From: Lachnospiraceae bacterium
GTDB lineage: Bacteria > Bacillota > Clostridia > Lachnospirales > Bianqueaceae
DNA length: 38,549 nt
Assembly: GCA_021442595.1 (NCBI GenBank)
Contig: JABUST010000105.1
Location: 1 to 38,549 of the forward strand
Direction: 5' to 3'
The notes beneath the pieces were generated by a model that ran no database searches, was not told the DNA's origin, and saw only the letters and a list, made by a program, of their open reading frames with translations. Shown piece after piece: positions 26,093 through 33,790 of the stretch. Made by a program: the position numbers and the translations under genes. Positions within the stretch are counted from its first letter, which is position 1; each line of letters begins with the position of its first letter.

Positions 26093-26122
26093 GTTATTTG
26101 GAAACAACCTATTGAGATAAAC

Positions 26123-26189
26123 AGAAACAGAGGGTACACACTTCCCAAGCCGCTGTAAACGGCCCGGGTCCTGTGTACCCTCTGTTTCT
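26123..26189 (+). terminator. terminator of uraA-upp with branched loop
   Basis: An 18-bp perfect stem (26123-26140 with 26172-26189) encloses a 31-nt loop that has its own small hairpin (GCCG/CGGC), followed by TTATT. The 3' arm ends CTGTTTCT. Confidence 0.85.
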
Positions 26190-26310
26190 TTATTGACCTT
26201 TCGGACAGGTCAGGCCACGCGTTCAACCCGTGGTTTTGCTTTTGCGTTATAGGCAGAAACGGGCGTTATCGGCCCAAACGTGTGAGTGTAACTCCTTAAC
26301 TTATCCTCCA

Positions 26311-27495
26311 TCAGAAGGGATCGTTGAAGTAGATGTCCTTCCTGGTAAAGGAGCCTTCAAACTTCTCGGGATGAGAGCAGCTGACACCATCCAGCCACAT
26401 GAGCTCACGAATGGTGAGAGAGCCCAGCACCAGCTGGGACAGGCGCTGCACAGTGATCTCCAGATCGGGATCGCCGGAGAAAGAGGGAGCATCCTTATCC
26501 ACCATGGTCGGAGCCCCATCCTTGTAGGTTACAGAGAAGAGACCGTTGTTTTCGGGAATCTGGGCATCGTAGACCTTGACGGTGAAGGAGCCGGTTCCTT
26601 TGTACTGCTTCAGCTCCAGGGCTTTTTTCACGTTGACGATGCGGGCCATGCCGTGGGCGGAGGTGACGGGTTCCGTGTCATAGCACTCAGCCAGCATGTC
26701 CATCATGGGAACTGAGTCAGGCAGGGCAAGGCGCACCTTGCCGAACTGAGCCCTAAGGGTATAGAAGAAGCCCAGAAGGGAGCGGAGAGCTTTCGGAGTG
26801 CGGTAGGCCATGTCTCTGACCTTAATCAGGTAGGAGTCTCCTCCCGGCAGGTCCTCCTTTTTAAAGGTAACAAAAGCATCTTCCCCCACCTTATAGGTGA
26901 AGTTGACGGCTTTGTGAGGATCTTTGCTCACCATATGCCACTGGTCCTTCTTGCGGCGGATGGTGAGATTACAATCTTGTCCGAAGTCTTCATGAATGGA
27001 TTGGATCTCCTCCCCGGAGCAGATGAGCCGTGCAGGAGTACCGTCTGCAAAGGGAGCCAGAGAATCCACGGGAATTTCGTAGACAGGAGTGCGCTGGATC
27101 AGCTCGTAGCCGAATTTGCGGTAGAACACATGGGAGAAGGGAAACAGGATGGAGAAGACATAGCCCTTTTGGTAGGAGTCGGGAAGCTGCTTCTCGAATA
27201 TGCCCCGGATACCGCCTTTGGAGCGACCTTCCGGGACGGAGGACACACCGCCGATGCCGCTGGTGCGCACCGGCTGACCATCAAACCAGCAGTCAAAATC
27301 GTGGACCACATAGCCGGAGGTGACCCGGCCCTCTCCGTTGACCCAGGTCTCGGAAGAGGCCGTCTCCAATTCCTCCGGGCTGCGGGGAGTGAAGTCGTCG
27401 GCATTGAAAGAATAAACGAAGGCCGCAGCCATACATTGCTGAAAGCCCAGCTGATCTTCGGGGCTGAAGGCCCGGCGAACGAAGGAATGATCCAT
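26311..27495 (-). CDS. Eis-like GNAT N-acetyltransferase
   Basis: A 394-residue protein of the Eis family (enhanced intracellular survival), acetyl-CoA-dependent amine acetyltransferases. The first GNAT domain has GIGGVSSVPEGRSKGGIRGI (residues about 73-92, the pyrophosphate-binding loop) and FSHVFYRKFGYE. A second GNAT-like region and a C-terminal SCP2-like domain (about 290-394) give the full three-domain length. Mycobacterial Eis acetylates aminoglycosides; the substrate here is unknown. The start at 27495 has GGAGG with 6-nt spacing, supported by the TTGTTC-17-TATACT promoter at 27566-27594, which lies inside the longer ORF extension. Confidence 0.88.
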   Translation of the reverse strand: MDHSFVRRAFSPEDQLGFQQCMAAAFVYSFNADDFTPRSPEELETASSETWVNGEGRVTSGYVVHDFDCWFDGQPVRTSGIGGVSSVPEGRSKGGIRGIFEKQLPDSYQKGYVFSILFPFSHVFYRKFGYELIQRTPVYEIPVDSLAPFADGTPARLICSGEEIQSIHEDFGQDCNLTIRRKKDQWHMVSKDPHKAVNFTYKVGEDAFVTFKKEDLPGGDSYLIKVRDMAYRTPKALRSLLGFFYTLRAQFGKVRLALPDSVPMMDMLAECYDTEPVTSAHGMARIVNVKKALELKQYKGTGSFTVKVYDAQIPENNGLFSVTYKDGAPTMVDKDAPSFSGDPDLEITVQRLSQLVLGSLTIRELMWLDGVSCSHPEKFEGSFTRKDIYFNDPF

Positions 27496-27565
27496 GAAGC
27501 ACCTCCGGTATAAATAGGCTGAATGAAACGCACCTTCCTGCGGTGAAGAGATGCGTGCAAAGGGG

Positions 27566-27594
27566 AGTATATCAGAAAGGATGTGGGGGAACAA
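27566..27594 (-). promoter_or_regulatory. promoter of Eis-like gene
   Basis: On the minus strand, TTGTTC (27589-27594), a 17-bp spacer and TATACT (27566-27571) with TGA before it. Confidence 0.7.
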
Positions 27595-27606
27595 TGGGAG
27601 AAATGA

Positions 27607-27635
27607 TTGAAAAACAGGGGGGCATAGAGTATATT
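27607..27635 (+). promoter_or_regulatory. promoter of isomerase-membrane protein operon
   Basis: TTGAAA (27607-27612), a 17-bp spacer and TATATT (27630-27635). It is divergent from, and 12 bp away from, the Eis promoter. Confidence 0.75.
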
Positions 27636-27702
27636 AAAGCCATAACTCCTTCATGCATTCCATGAGGCGAGACTTTTGTATTTTCATTTGGAGGTAGATA
27701 CC

Positions 27703-28524
27703 ATGTTGACAAAGCTTCCCGTTGGCGTTCAGGTGTTTTCTGTTCGCGATGATGCTGCCAAGGATTTTAAAGGAACCATGCAGGCCCTGAAGGATATGGG
27801 CTATGACGGTGTGGAGCTGGCCGGACTGTACGGTATGACACCGGCTCAGGTTAAGGTGATTCTGGATGAGGTGGGAATCCCCGCCATTTCTGCCCATGTG
27901 CCTTATCAGGAGATGATGACCGACCCTGCCGGCACCCTGGCGCAGTACAAGGAGATCGGCTGCAAGTATGTGGCCATTCCTTATCTTACGGAAGATGTGC
28001 GCCATGGAACGCCTGCTTTTCCGGAGACTCTGAAGAACATTGCCATGCTCTGCGAAAAGGCCAAGGAGATGGGTCTCACCATGCTGTACCACAATCATGA
28101 TTTCGAGTTCGTGACCATGGAAACAGAGAAGGGAACGGAGTACGCCTTCGATTATATGTACGAGACGGTTCCCGCAGAGCTGCTGCAGACAGAGATCGAC
28201 ACCTGCTGGGTGAATGTGGCCGGAGAGGTCCCCGCTGACTATGTGCGTAAATATGCCGGTCGCTGTCCCGTTGTCCACCTGAAGGACTTCTACAAGGAAG
28301 GGGAAGCCTTGAACATGTATGAGCTCATTGGTCTGGAGAAGAAAGCTGAGAAGAAAGGCATCTTCGAGTTCCGCCCCGTGGGATACGGCCTGCAGGATAT
28401 GCCTGCCATCGTGAAGGCAGCGGAGGAGTCCGGGGCCGAATGGGTCATCGTGGAACAGGATATGTCTGTGGGACGCACTCCCATGGAAGCTGTCAAGATG
28501 AGTATTGAGTATCTGAAAGGCTGA
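27703..28524 (+). CDS. sugar phosphate isomerase/epimerase (AP endonuclease family 2 TIM barrel)
   Basis: A 273-residue TIM-barrel protein of the xylose-isomerase-like/IolE group. VGVQVFSVRDDAAKDF at the N-terminus, GYDGVELAG, ISAHVPYQEM, LYHNHDFEF (metal His region, about residue 130), a DTCWV strand and VHLKDFYK (about 195) are the usual positions of metal and sugar ligands, with E at 254 (VIVEQDMS) near the end. The substrate is unknown. GGAGG at 27690-27694 sets the start at 27703. The next gene begins 21 bp downstream. Confidence 0.88.
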   Translation: MLTKLPVGVQVFSVRDDAAKDFKGTMQALKDMGYDGVELAGLYGMTPAQVKVILDEVGIPAISAHVPYQEMMTDPAGTLAQYKEIGCKYVAIPYLTEDVRHGTPAFPETLKNIAMLCEKAKEMGLTMLYHNHDFEFVTMETEKGTEYAFDYMYETVPAELLQTEIDTCWVNVAGEVPADYVRKYAGRCPVVHLKDFYKEGEALNMYELIGLEKKAEKKGIFEFRPVGYGLQDMPAIVKAAEESGAEWVIVEQDMSVGRTPMEAVKMSIEYLKG

Positions 28525-28545
28525 GGCTCATCAAGGAGGCATACC

Positions 28546-29706
28546 ATGTCCAATATGTATATGCCCCGGGGGTATATGCCGCCTGCAAATATACCGCAGG
28601 AGACTCCTCAGGGGCTCGCGCTGAAGAAGGCCCTGGGGTCGGGACTGTTTCTGGCCGCTGCAATCTGCTACAGTCTGACAGTGCTGGTTTCCGTTTACGG
28701 CTGGTTCACTCCCATGGCGGCTCTGGCAGGAACGCTTTCGGCTCTGTTTACTCAGCTTCCCGACATTCCGGGCTTTTACATTTCTCAGGGAGAGATATAC
28801 TCGTTTTTGAATGAGTACAGTTCGTACCTTGTCGGAGCGAAGATAGGTGCGGCGATTCCTTCCATCCTTACCTGTCTGGCTCTTTGGCTGGTTTATACCG
28901 GAGCGAGGAAAAAGAGCAGCGTTAAAGGAACGGCCGGTCTGACCATTCTGCAGGTCTTTGCCGTTCTGGCTGTGGTGGGTCTGATCCTCAGTACTTTGAT
29001 TTTTGGTCTTGCCGCGATTCCGGTGTTTGCCGAGCATCTGCTGCAGAGCTTTCTGGGTCTTCCTAAGGAAGCCGAGACTGCAGCCATAGTGGTATTGATC
29101 CTGGCGCTGGTGGTGGTGATCTTCCAGATCGTGTATTACTGCAAGCTGAGTTCCCTGTACAGCGGAGCCAAGGCCATGTGCCGCAATGAGCGTGTAAAAA
29201 AGCCCGCCTCTTTATTTGTAATCGTCGTTGCCTTCATTGGGGTTTTATCCACCCTGATATCTCTGATTTCCGGCATTGTGAGCAGTCCGGTGCTGTACGG
29301 CGTTGTGAATCTGCCCATTATCCTGGATATGTTGTCCATGGTGGCTGCATTCGTCTATACCTTGCTGTTGGCCATCACATACATCAGACTGCGCATAGCC
29401 GAGGAGCCCTTCACCCGCGCAGCTGCTGCACGGGCAGCGATGGCTTCACGCACATATGCTCAGACACAGCAAATGCAGCCGGGACAAATACCCTACGGTC
29501 AACTTGTGTACGGACAGCCTGCGCAGATGCCTTACGGTCAGCCAATGAACGGCCAGTCGGCGCAGGTGCCTTATGGGCAGCCCATGTACGGTCAGCCCGG
29601 CCAGATGCCTGTGCAGTCTGAGCCGGAACATTCTCCGGAGCCGAAAGTTCAGGAGGAGACCCGAGGGGAAGAGCCTGCTGAAACAGAAAACCCTCTGCAG
29701 GAGTAA
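28546..29706 (+). CDS. multi-pass membrane protein with Gln/Pro/Tyr-rich tail
   Basis: A 386-residue protein, function unknown. It has a short Pro/Met-rich N-terminus, about six hydrophobic segments (residues about 30-55, 60-75, 98-118, 128-158, 180-200, 225-285) and a C-terminal repeat region with YGQP-type units (PYGQPMYGQPGQMP, residues about 300-355), then an acidic tail. The YGQP repeats recall the QGYPQNYQ tail of the LCP protein in this window and may be cytoplasmic. AAGGAGG at 28532-28538. It is cotranscribed with the isomerase gene and ends at a branched terminator. Confidence 0.75.
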   Translation: MSNMYMPRGYMPPANIPQETPQGLALKKALGSGLFLAAAICYSLTVLVSVYGWFTPMAALAGTLSALFTQLPDIPGFYISQGEIYSFLNEYSSYLVGAKIGAAIPSILTCLALWLVYTGARKKSSVKGTAGLTILQVFAVLAVVGLILSTLIFGLAAIPVFAEHLLQSFLGLPKEAETAAIVVLILALVVVIFQIVYYCKLSSLYSGAKAMCRNERVKKPASLFVIVVAFIGVLSTLISLISGIVSSPVLYGVVNLPIILDMLSMVAAFVYTLLLAITYIRLRIAEEPFTRAAAARAAMASRTYAQTQQMQPGQIPYGQLVYGQPAQMPYGQPMNGQSAQVPYGQPMYGQPGQMPVQSEPEHSPEPKVQEETRGEEPAETENPLQE

Positions 29707-29741
29707 GGAACGACCATTAATAGAGAAGATTTCCAACTGAA

Positions 29742-29807
29742 AAAACCACGCGTCCCCATGGGAAGCCCTGTCTGTGTGACAGGTCATCCAAAAGGACGCG
29801 TGGTTTT
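29742..29807. terminator. bidirectional branched terminator
   Basis: A 14-bp perfect outer stem (29742-29755 with 29794-29807, AAAACCACGCGTCC) encloses an inner hairpin CCTGTC...GACAGG (29767-29783). An A-run before and T-run after let it serve both convergent genes. Confidence 0.88.
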
Positions 29808-29883
29808 ATGTTTGTGAGGATATACGAATATTAAGCAGGTCAGACAGGAAAGTGACCGATTTCAGTCAAGGTCTAGGTTTTGC

Positions 29884-30648
29884 TTACAGCTTTACCGTTT
29901 TGAGATTAATAGTAGGGAGAGGCTGAAGTCCGTAGGAGGCCACTTCTCTTTCAGCTCTGGATACTGTCTCCGGGTTGCAAACGGCATTTACCTGATGAGC
30001 ATCGCAGCCGATGACCACGGAGGCCCCTTCCTCCTTAACCAGCTCCCAGAAGCGGGGATGAGGATAGAAGCGACCATCCGCCATGCCCAGAATATTGTAC
30101 TCCACAGGGGTGTTGGTGAGGACACAGTGGCGCAGCATGCGGCGGATCTGTTCATCGTAGAACTCACCATCATACGGAAGAAGATCCGGGTGGGCAATGT
30201 AGGAATAGACCCCCAGGTCCATGGCGGTGATATAGGTATCCACCAGGTTCTCCAGATCCTTGGCGGTAGTCAGTCCCATGTTGCCCCGACCGTCATATTC
30301 ATTATTCGTGAAGTGCTGGCCCAGGATCAGGTAGTCCGTGGGGAAGGAGGTCAGGAGCCTCATCATGCCCTCAAATTCCCGGGGATAATACTCTGCTTCA
30401 AATCCGAGAAGAATCTGAATATGGTCCTTATATTTCTCCTTCAGGGAGAGCACGGTGTCAGCATAAAGTTTGGTCTCCTCCACGGACATGCGGCAGCGGG
30501 ATACGAAGCCGTTGTGGAAGGGAATAGGAACATGATCGGAAAAGCCCAGGATCTTCAGCCCCCGATCAATGCCGGTTTTAACATAATCCTCCATCTCACC
30601 GGAGGCATGATGGCACAGATAGGTGTGAGTATGGTAATTGGCAATCAT
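29884..30648 (-). CDS. PHP-domain histidinol-phosphatase-like phosphoesterase (HisJ family)
   Basis: A 254-residue PHP domain metal phosphoesterase. Ligand motifs: NYHTHTYLCHHA (H-x-H, residues 4-15), LGFSDHVP (about 34-41), GFEAEYYP (about 82-89), GQHF (about 109), YIAHPDLL (about 150) and the late IGCDAH (about 218-223). These fit HisJ-type histidinol phosphatase, the last-but-one step of histidine synthesis, but no his gene is near, so another phosphate ester is possible. It begins 2 bp after the DJ-1 gene ends, so the two share a transcript. Confidence 0.87.
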   Translation of the reverse strand: MIANYHTHTYLCHHASGEMEDYVKTGIDRGLKILGFSDHVPIPFHNGFVSRCRMSVEETKLYADTVLSLKEKYKDHIQILLGFEAEYYPREFEGMMRLLTSFPTDYLILGQHFTNNEYDGRGNMGLTTAKDLENLVDTYITAMDLGVYSYIAHPDLLPYDGEFYDEQIRRMLRHCVLTNTPVEYNILGMADGRFYPHPRFWELVKEEGASVVIGCDAHQVNAVCNPETVSRAEREVASYGLQPLPTINLKTVKL

Positions 30649-30650
30649 GA

Positions 30651-31211
30651 TCAGACCTCATAGGGATACTGGATCTGGCGGCGGATCTCGTCTGCTTTGG
30701 CTTTACTGATCAGTCTCTCCACCAGCTTCAGTGCAAAGGGAATGGTGACACCCATGCCCTTACCGGTGATGATATGACCATCCTCTTCCACGTCTGCTCC
30801 GGTGTGCTGAGCGCCGGAGAGCTTTTCTTCCCAACCGGGATAGCAGGTGGCCTTGCGTCCCTTCAGAAATCCCAGTCCGCCCAGCACGCTGGGGGCAGCG
30901 CAAATGGCGCTGAGCAGTTTGTCATCTCTGTCAGAATAAGAAAGGAGAATGCTGTTTACAAGGGGGCTGGCTGACAGGTTGGCGGTGCCTCCAAGACCTC
31001 CGGGCAGGAAGAACATATCAAATTCTTCCGGATTAAGCTCAGATAAAAGGGCATCTGCAGTAAAAGAAATCTGATGGGAGGATAGGATATTCTTTGTGTC
31101 GTGAATAGAAGCGGTTGTCACCTGGATGCCGGCGCGGCGGAGAATGTCCACCGTAATGAGTGCTTCACATTCTTCCAGACCATTGGCAATGAACACACAT
31201 ACTTTTTTCAT
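30651..31211 (-). CDS. DJ-1/PfpI family protein
   Basis: A 186-residue DJ-1/ThiJ/PfpI protein. EECEALITVDILRRAG carries the conserved Glu (about residue 15), FFLPGGLGG the strand before the elbow, and ICAAPSVLG the reactive Cys (about 103). Family members act as glyoxalases/deglycases or chaperones; which applies is not clear. Length is normal. GAAGGAG precedes ATG, and the promoter is TTGAAA-17-TAAGAT at 31251-31279. It is the first gene of the DJ-1/PHP pair. Confidence 0.92.
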   Translation of the reverse strand: MKKVCVFIANGLEECEALITVDILRRAGIQVTTASIHDTKNILSSHQISFTADALLSELNPEEFDMFFLPGGLGGTANLSASPLVNSILLSYSDRDDKLLSAICAAPSVLGGLGFLKGRKATCYPGWEEKLSGAQHTGADVEEDGHIITGKGMGVTIPFALKLVERLISKAKADEIRRQIQYPYEV

Positions 31212-31250
31212 GTTGGGTCTCCTTCAATAGCATCTTGCGTTGATTTCATA

Positions 31251-31279
31251 ATCTTATGCTTGACGGCATGCTTTTTCAA
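31251..31279 (-). promoter_or_regulatory. promoter of DJ-1/PHP operon
   Basis: On the minus strand, TTGAAA (31274-31279), a 17-bp spacer and TAAGAT (31251-31256). The 306-bp gap 31212-31517 holds this promoter, the 17-bp repeat array and the plus-strand promoter. Confidence 0.75.
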
Positions 31280-31330
31280 GGGAAAATTCGTCTGTTAGGT
31301 TGATTCATTACCGAAACCTTTCCATGCCGG

Positions 31331-31458
31331 TTGTTCACTCGCACAAGTTGTTCACTCGCACAACTTGTTCACTCGCACAACTTGTTCACTCGCACAACTT
31401 GTTCACTCGCACAAGTTGTTCACTCGCACAACTTGTTCACTCCCACAAGTTGTGCGAG
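31331..31458 (+). repeat. seven tandem 17-bp repeats plus partial eighth
   Basis: Units of TTGTTCACTCGCACAA followed by G or C start at 31331, 31348, 31365, 31382, 31399, 31416 and 31433 (the last has CCC for CGC). The array ends in TTGTGCGAG (31450-31458), the inverse of CTCGCACAA. Each unit has TTGT/ACAA ends, and every junction is the palindrome ACAA-N-TTGT. The final TTGTGC is the -35 of the next promoter. There are no spacers, so it is not a CRISPR. Confidence 0.95.
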
Positions 31459-31478
31459 GGGGAGAATCATTGTATAAT
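31450..31478 (+). promoter_or_regulatory. promoter abutting the 17-bp repeats
   Basis: TTGTGC (31450-31455), a 17-bp spacer and a perfect TATAAT (31473-31478). The -35 is formed by the terminal partial repeat. Confidence 0.75.
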
Positions 31479-31517
31479 CAGCCTTTACATCACTAGACAG
31501 AAAGACAGGAGCGTACA

Positions 31518-32228
31518 ATGGCAAAAAACGTTACGCTGGATTCAAGAGTTGATAAAGCAAAGAAAATCAGAAACAGAACCAGCAAAGGTCTGACCTTTTT
31601 GCTTGCGCTGGGGGTGTTTTTGTTTATCCTGACCTCCTCCATCGCTGTGCCCATATTGTGGAGAGGCTTTTACTTCAGTCAGGCGGAGAAGCTGCAGATT
31701 ACCGAGAAGACGGGATATACCGATGAACAGATACGAAGGGCCTACCATGAGATGCTGGACTATTGTATCGGAATCAGCAGCGAGTTTTCCGTGGGAGAAC
31801 TGGAGTTTTCGGTGGAAGGGGCCGATCATTTCAAGGATTGCCGGGGGCTGTTTCTACTGGATCTGTGGGTACTGGCGGCAAGCACGGTATTCTTGCTGGT
31901 ATGGATCCTCATCCGAAAGACGGTCCATATGAGAGCCTGCAGACTGAAGGGGCTGGGACCGGCCTTCTGGGGAAGCGGGGCACTCCTTGCCCTTTTTGGG
32001 ATAATCGGAGGCTTGGGTTCCATTGATTTTGACAAGACCTTCACCATTTTCCACAAGCTGTTTTTTCCGGGAAAATCCAACTGGATCTTTGACCCCAGGA
32101 TCGATCAGGTGATTCGGATCCTTCCGGAGGAGTTTTTCATGAACTGTGCCCTGTTAATCGTATCCCTGATTCTGGGACAGTGTGTGCTGTTTATGGGAAC
32201 CGAACTTATTCTCAAAGGCCGCAGGTAA
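31518..32228 (+). CDS. TIGR01906 (DUF1461) family integral membrane protein
   Basis: A 236-residue membrane protein of unknown function. It has four hydrophobic segments (about residues 25-48, 112-132, 150-170, 208-230), with an outside loop after the first (about 50-110) containing HFKDCRGLF, and after the third the family pattern FTIFHKLFFPGKSNWIFDP...ILPEEFF. This pattern is what I recognise as TIGR01906. The start has CAGGAG before ATG. Transcription should start about 35 nt upstream, from the promoter touching the 17-bp repeats, so expression may depend on them. Confidence 0.85.
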   Translation: MAKNVTLDSRVDKAKKIRNRTSKGLTFLLALGVFLFILTSSIAVPILWRGFYFSQAEKLQITEKTGYTDEQIRRAYHEMLDYCIGISSEFSVGELEFSVEGADHFKDCRGLFLLDLWVLAASTVFLLVWILIRKTVHMRACRLKGLGPAFWGSGALLALFGIIGGLGSIDFDKTFTIFHKLFFPGKSNWIFDPRIDQVIRILPEEFFMNCALLIVSLILGQCVLFMGTELILKGRR

Positions 32229-32256
32229 AATTTGAAGAAAAACAAACAAACGGCGT

Positions 32257-32285
32257 TTGACATTTTTCGTTTGTCTGTATAAAAT
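32257..32285 (+). promoter_or_regulatory. promoter of LytTR regulator gene
   Basis: A perfect TTGACA (32257-32262), a 17-bp spacer and TAAAAT (32280-32285). It excludes translation from the ORF start at 32257. Confidence 0.85.
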
Positions 32286-32316
32286 GTTAGAATACTATGC
32301 AGAAAGGAGTCCGACC

Positions 32317-33033
32317 ATGCTCAGAGCAGCCGTTGTGGAAAGAGACAAAGAAAAAAGAGCGTTCATCGTTGCCGCTGTAGAAGCACTGCACATGGACATT
32401 CAGGTATCGGATTTCTCCAATAAATATGATTTCGAAGAGCATCTGGATGAGGATGCAACATCCTATGATATCCTGCTTCTGAATACTACGATTATGAAAG
32501 AAGGCGACGGAATTGAGGTTGCTGCCGATATTCGAAGCAGAAACAGCAAGATCATGATTGCCTTCGTGACGGAATCCACCCGGTATTATCCGGAGGCATT
32601 TGCTGTATTTGCCACCGGTTATCTGCTGTACCCCTTTGAGGTAGGCAACCTGCATAACTGCATTACTTTCTTCTATGAAAAGACCCAGAAGGAACGCCGT
32701 TCCTCTGTTATGATCAAAGAAAGAGGCGGCAACTACCGCAGGATCTTCACCCGATACATTAAGTACATCGAGAGCAGCAACCGCGAGGTCTACATTCATC
32801 TGGAAGACGGTTCCGAGGTAGCCACCTATGCCAAGCTGAATGAGCTGGAGGAGAGTCTGCCCCATAACGGTCAGTTCCTTCGCTGCCATCAGAGCTATCT
32901 GGTCAACATGTACTTTGTGGAGGAATACGGAAAGGGCTGCTTCAACGTGGATAATCTGGAAATTCCCATTTCCCGTAAATATCAGCAGATCGCCAAAGAG
33001 GCCTACTACGAGTATATGTTCGAAAAAATGTAA
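32317..33033 (+). CDS. LytTR-type regulator with degenerate receiver domain
   Basis: A 238-residue AgrA/LytR-type DNA-binding regulator. Residues 1-125 have a receiver fold by alignment with AgrA-like proteins (RAAVVERDKEKR, SYDILLLNTTIM, IAFVTEST, GYLLYPFEV). Key residues are changed: the phospho-acceptor Asp is Asn56 (codon AAT at 32482), the second acidic residue of the N-terminal pair is Arg9, and the invariant Lys of KPF is Tyr105; only the Thr (T85) remains. It therefore probably works without phosphorylation. The LytTR DNA-binding domain is about 135-238 (FTRYIKYIESSNREVYIHL, FLRCHQSYLVN, IPISRKY). The start at 32317 has AAAGGAG. No intact sensor kinase is nearby. Confidence 0.88.
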   Translation: MLRAAVVERDKEKRAFIVAAVEALHMDIQVSDFSNKYDFEEHLDEDATSYDILLLNTTIMKEGDGIEVAADIRSRNSKIMIAFVTESTRYYPEAFAVFATGYLLYPFEVGNLHNCITFFYEKTQKERRSSVMIKERGGNYRRIFTRYIKYIESSNREVYIHLEDGSEVATYAKLNELEESLPHNGQFLRCHQSYLVNMYFVEEYGKGCFNVDNLEIPISRKYQQIAKEAYYEYMFEKM

Positions 33034-33077
33034 GGACCCATTCTTTCCGGCAGCCAATGTCGACGAAAAGAGTTCAG

Positions 33078-33110
33078 AGAGGCCGACTCACACAGAGTCG
33101 GTCTCTTTCT
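33078..33110 (+). terminator. terminator of LytTR regulator gene
   Basis: A 12-bp stem with one G-T pair (33078-33089 with 33095-33106), 5-nt loop, then TTCTTGTTTT. Confidence 0.85.
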
Positions 33111-33184
33111 TGTTTTCGTCAGTATTTTTCGTATTTCGCAAAGCCGCCGATTTCATCACAAAAAATGTCAGATACACCACCCTT

Positions 33185-33213
33185 ATTACAGAGCCTGTAA
33201 AGGTGGGTATAAT
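33185..33213 (+). promoter_or_regulatory. promoter of 140-residue protein gene
   Basis: ATTACA (33185-33190), a 17-bp spacer and a perfect TATAAT (33208-33213). Confidence 0.65.
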
Positions 33214-33263
33214 CGTCCCATACAAGTTCCATTACATCAGAGAAGGGGCGAGAAATCGCCAAA

Positions 33264-33686
33264 ATGGATAGCAATATGAGCGAAACCCGCAAGTCAATGG
33301 TACAGGAAGTCAACAGGGTCATGACAGACTTTGAAGCCCGCGCAAAGGAGCAGAAAATCTATCTTTTGGCCGACATGCAGACTTCCGGTATCAACCGGAT
33401 GGGTGAAAAGTATCCCGAAGCGCTGGCATCTCTTTTGGAGTATGCCCAGGCGGAATGCATGCGTATGTGCGAAGGCAAGGAGAAGGTAATTCGAGCCAGA
33501 AGCAAGTGCATGCAGAATCGGCAGATGCTGAGGATCGAATTTTCATCCTTCAATTGCGAAGAAAGATCGGCAGATCGGGAAGAAATCCGGTGGATCGATC
33601 CCTTCGTAAGGAACCTGGGAGGCTATTACCGTATACTGCAGAAGGAAGATTCCACTGAGATTCGACTGGCTGTTCCGGTAAAGTGA
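33264..33686 (+). CDS. unknown 140-aa protein, possibly a degenerate GHKL-kinase ATPase domain
   Basis: A soluble protein of 140 residues (128 if the ATG at 33276 is used; the ribosome site GAAGGGG at 33242 is distant). I cannot assign a family firmly. Residues about 52-96 (EALASLLEYAQAECMRM, then IRARSKCMQNRQMLRIEFSS) align by eye with the N-box and following strand of GHKL histidine kinase ATPases (LGNLLDNAIEAC...LIKVENS). The key Asn is Tyr60. The end (LGGYYRILQKEDSTEIRLAVPVK) resembles the last strands of that domain. The G1/G2 ATP-lid boxes are missing, so it could not bind ATP normally. It follows the LytTR regulator with the degenerate receiver and has its own promoter. Confidence 0.65.
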   Translation: MDSNMSETRKSMVQEVNRVMTDFEARAKEQKIYLLADMQTSGINRMGEKYPEALASLLEYAQAECMRMCEGKEKVIRARSKCMQNRQMLRIEFSSFNCEERSADREEIRWIDPFVRNLGGYYRILQKEDSTEIRLAVPVK

Positions 33687-33790
33687 TCCTTATTTACAGA
33701 CAGATGAGTCATATCCTTTTTCAGTAAAGGGGGAGAGGACAGTCTTATCAGGCAAGGCAGCCATTTCCGGATGCATTGTCATCCTGTTTC

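Noticed and set aside
31331-31458. CRISPR array
   Set aside because: Units are directly adjacent without spacers, and no cas gene is in the window.
31300-31593. 97-codon frame through the 17-bp repeats
   Set aside because: The 17-bp period rotates all three frames, so the frame stays open by chance; it contains the TATAAT promoter and overlaps the TIGR01906 start.
33022-33263. Plus-strand extension of the 32840-33271 frame
   Set aside because: Runs through the LytTR gene out of frame, its terminator and the next promoter.
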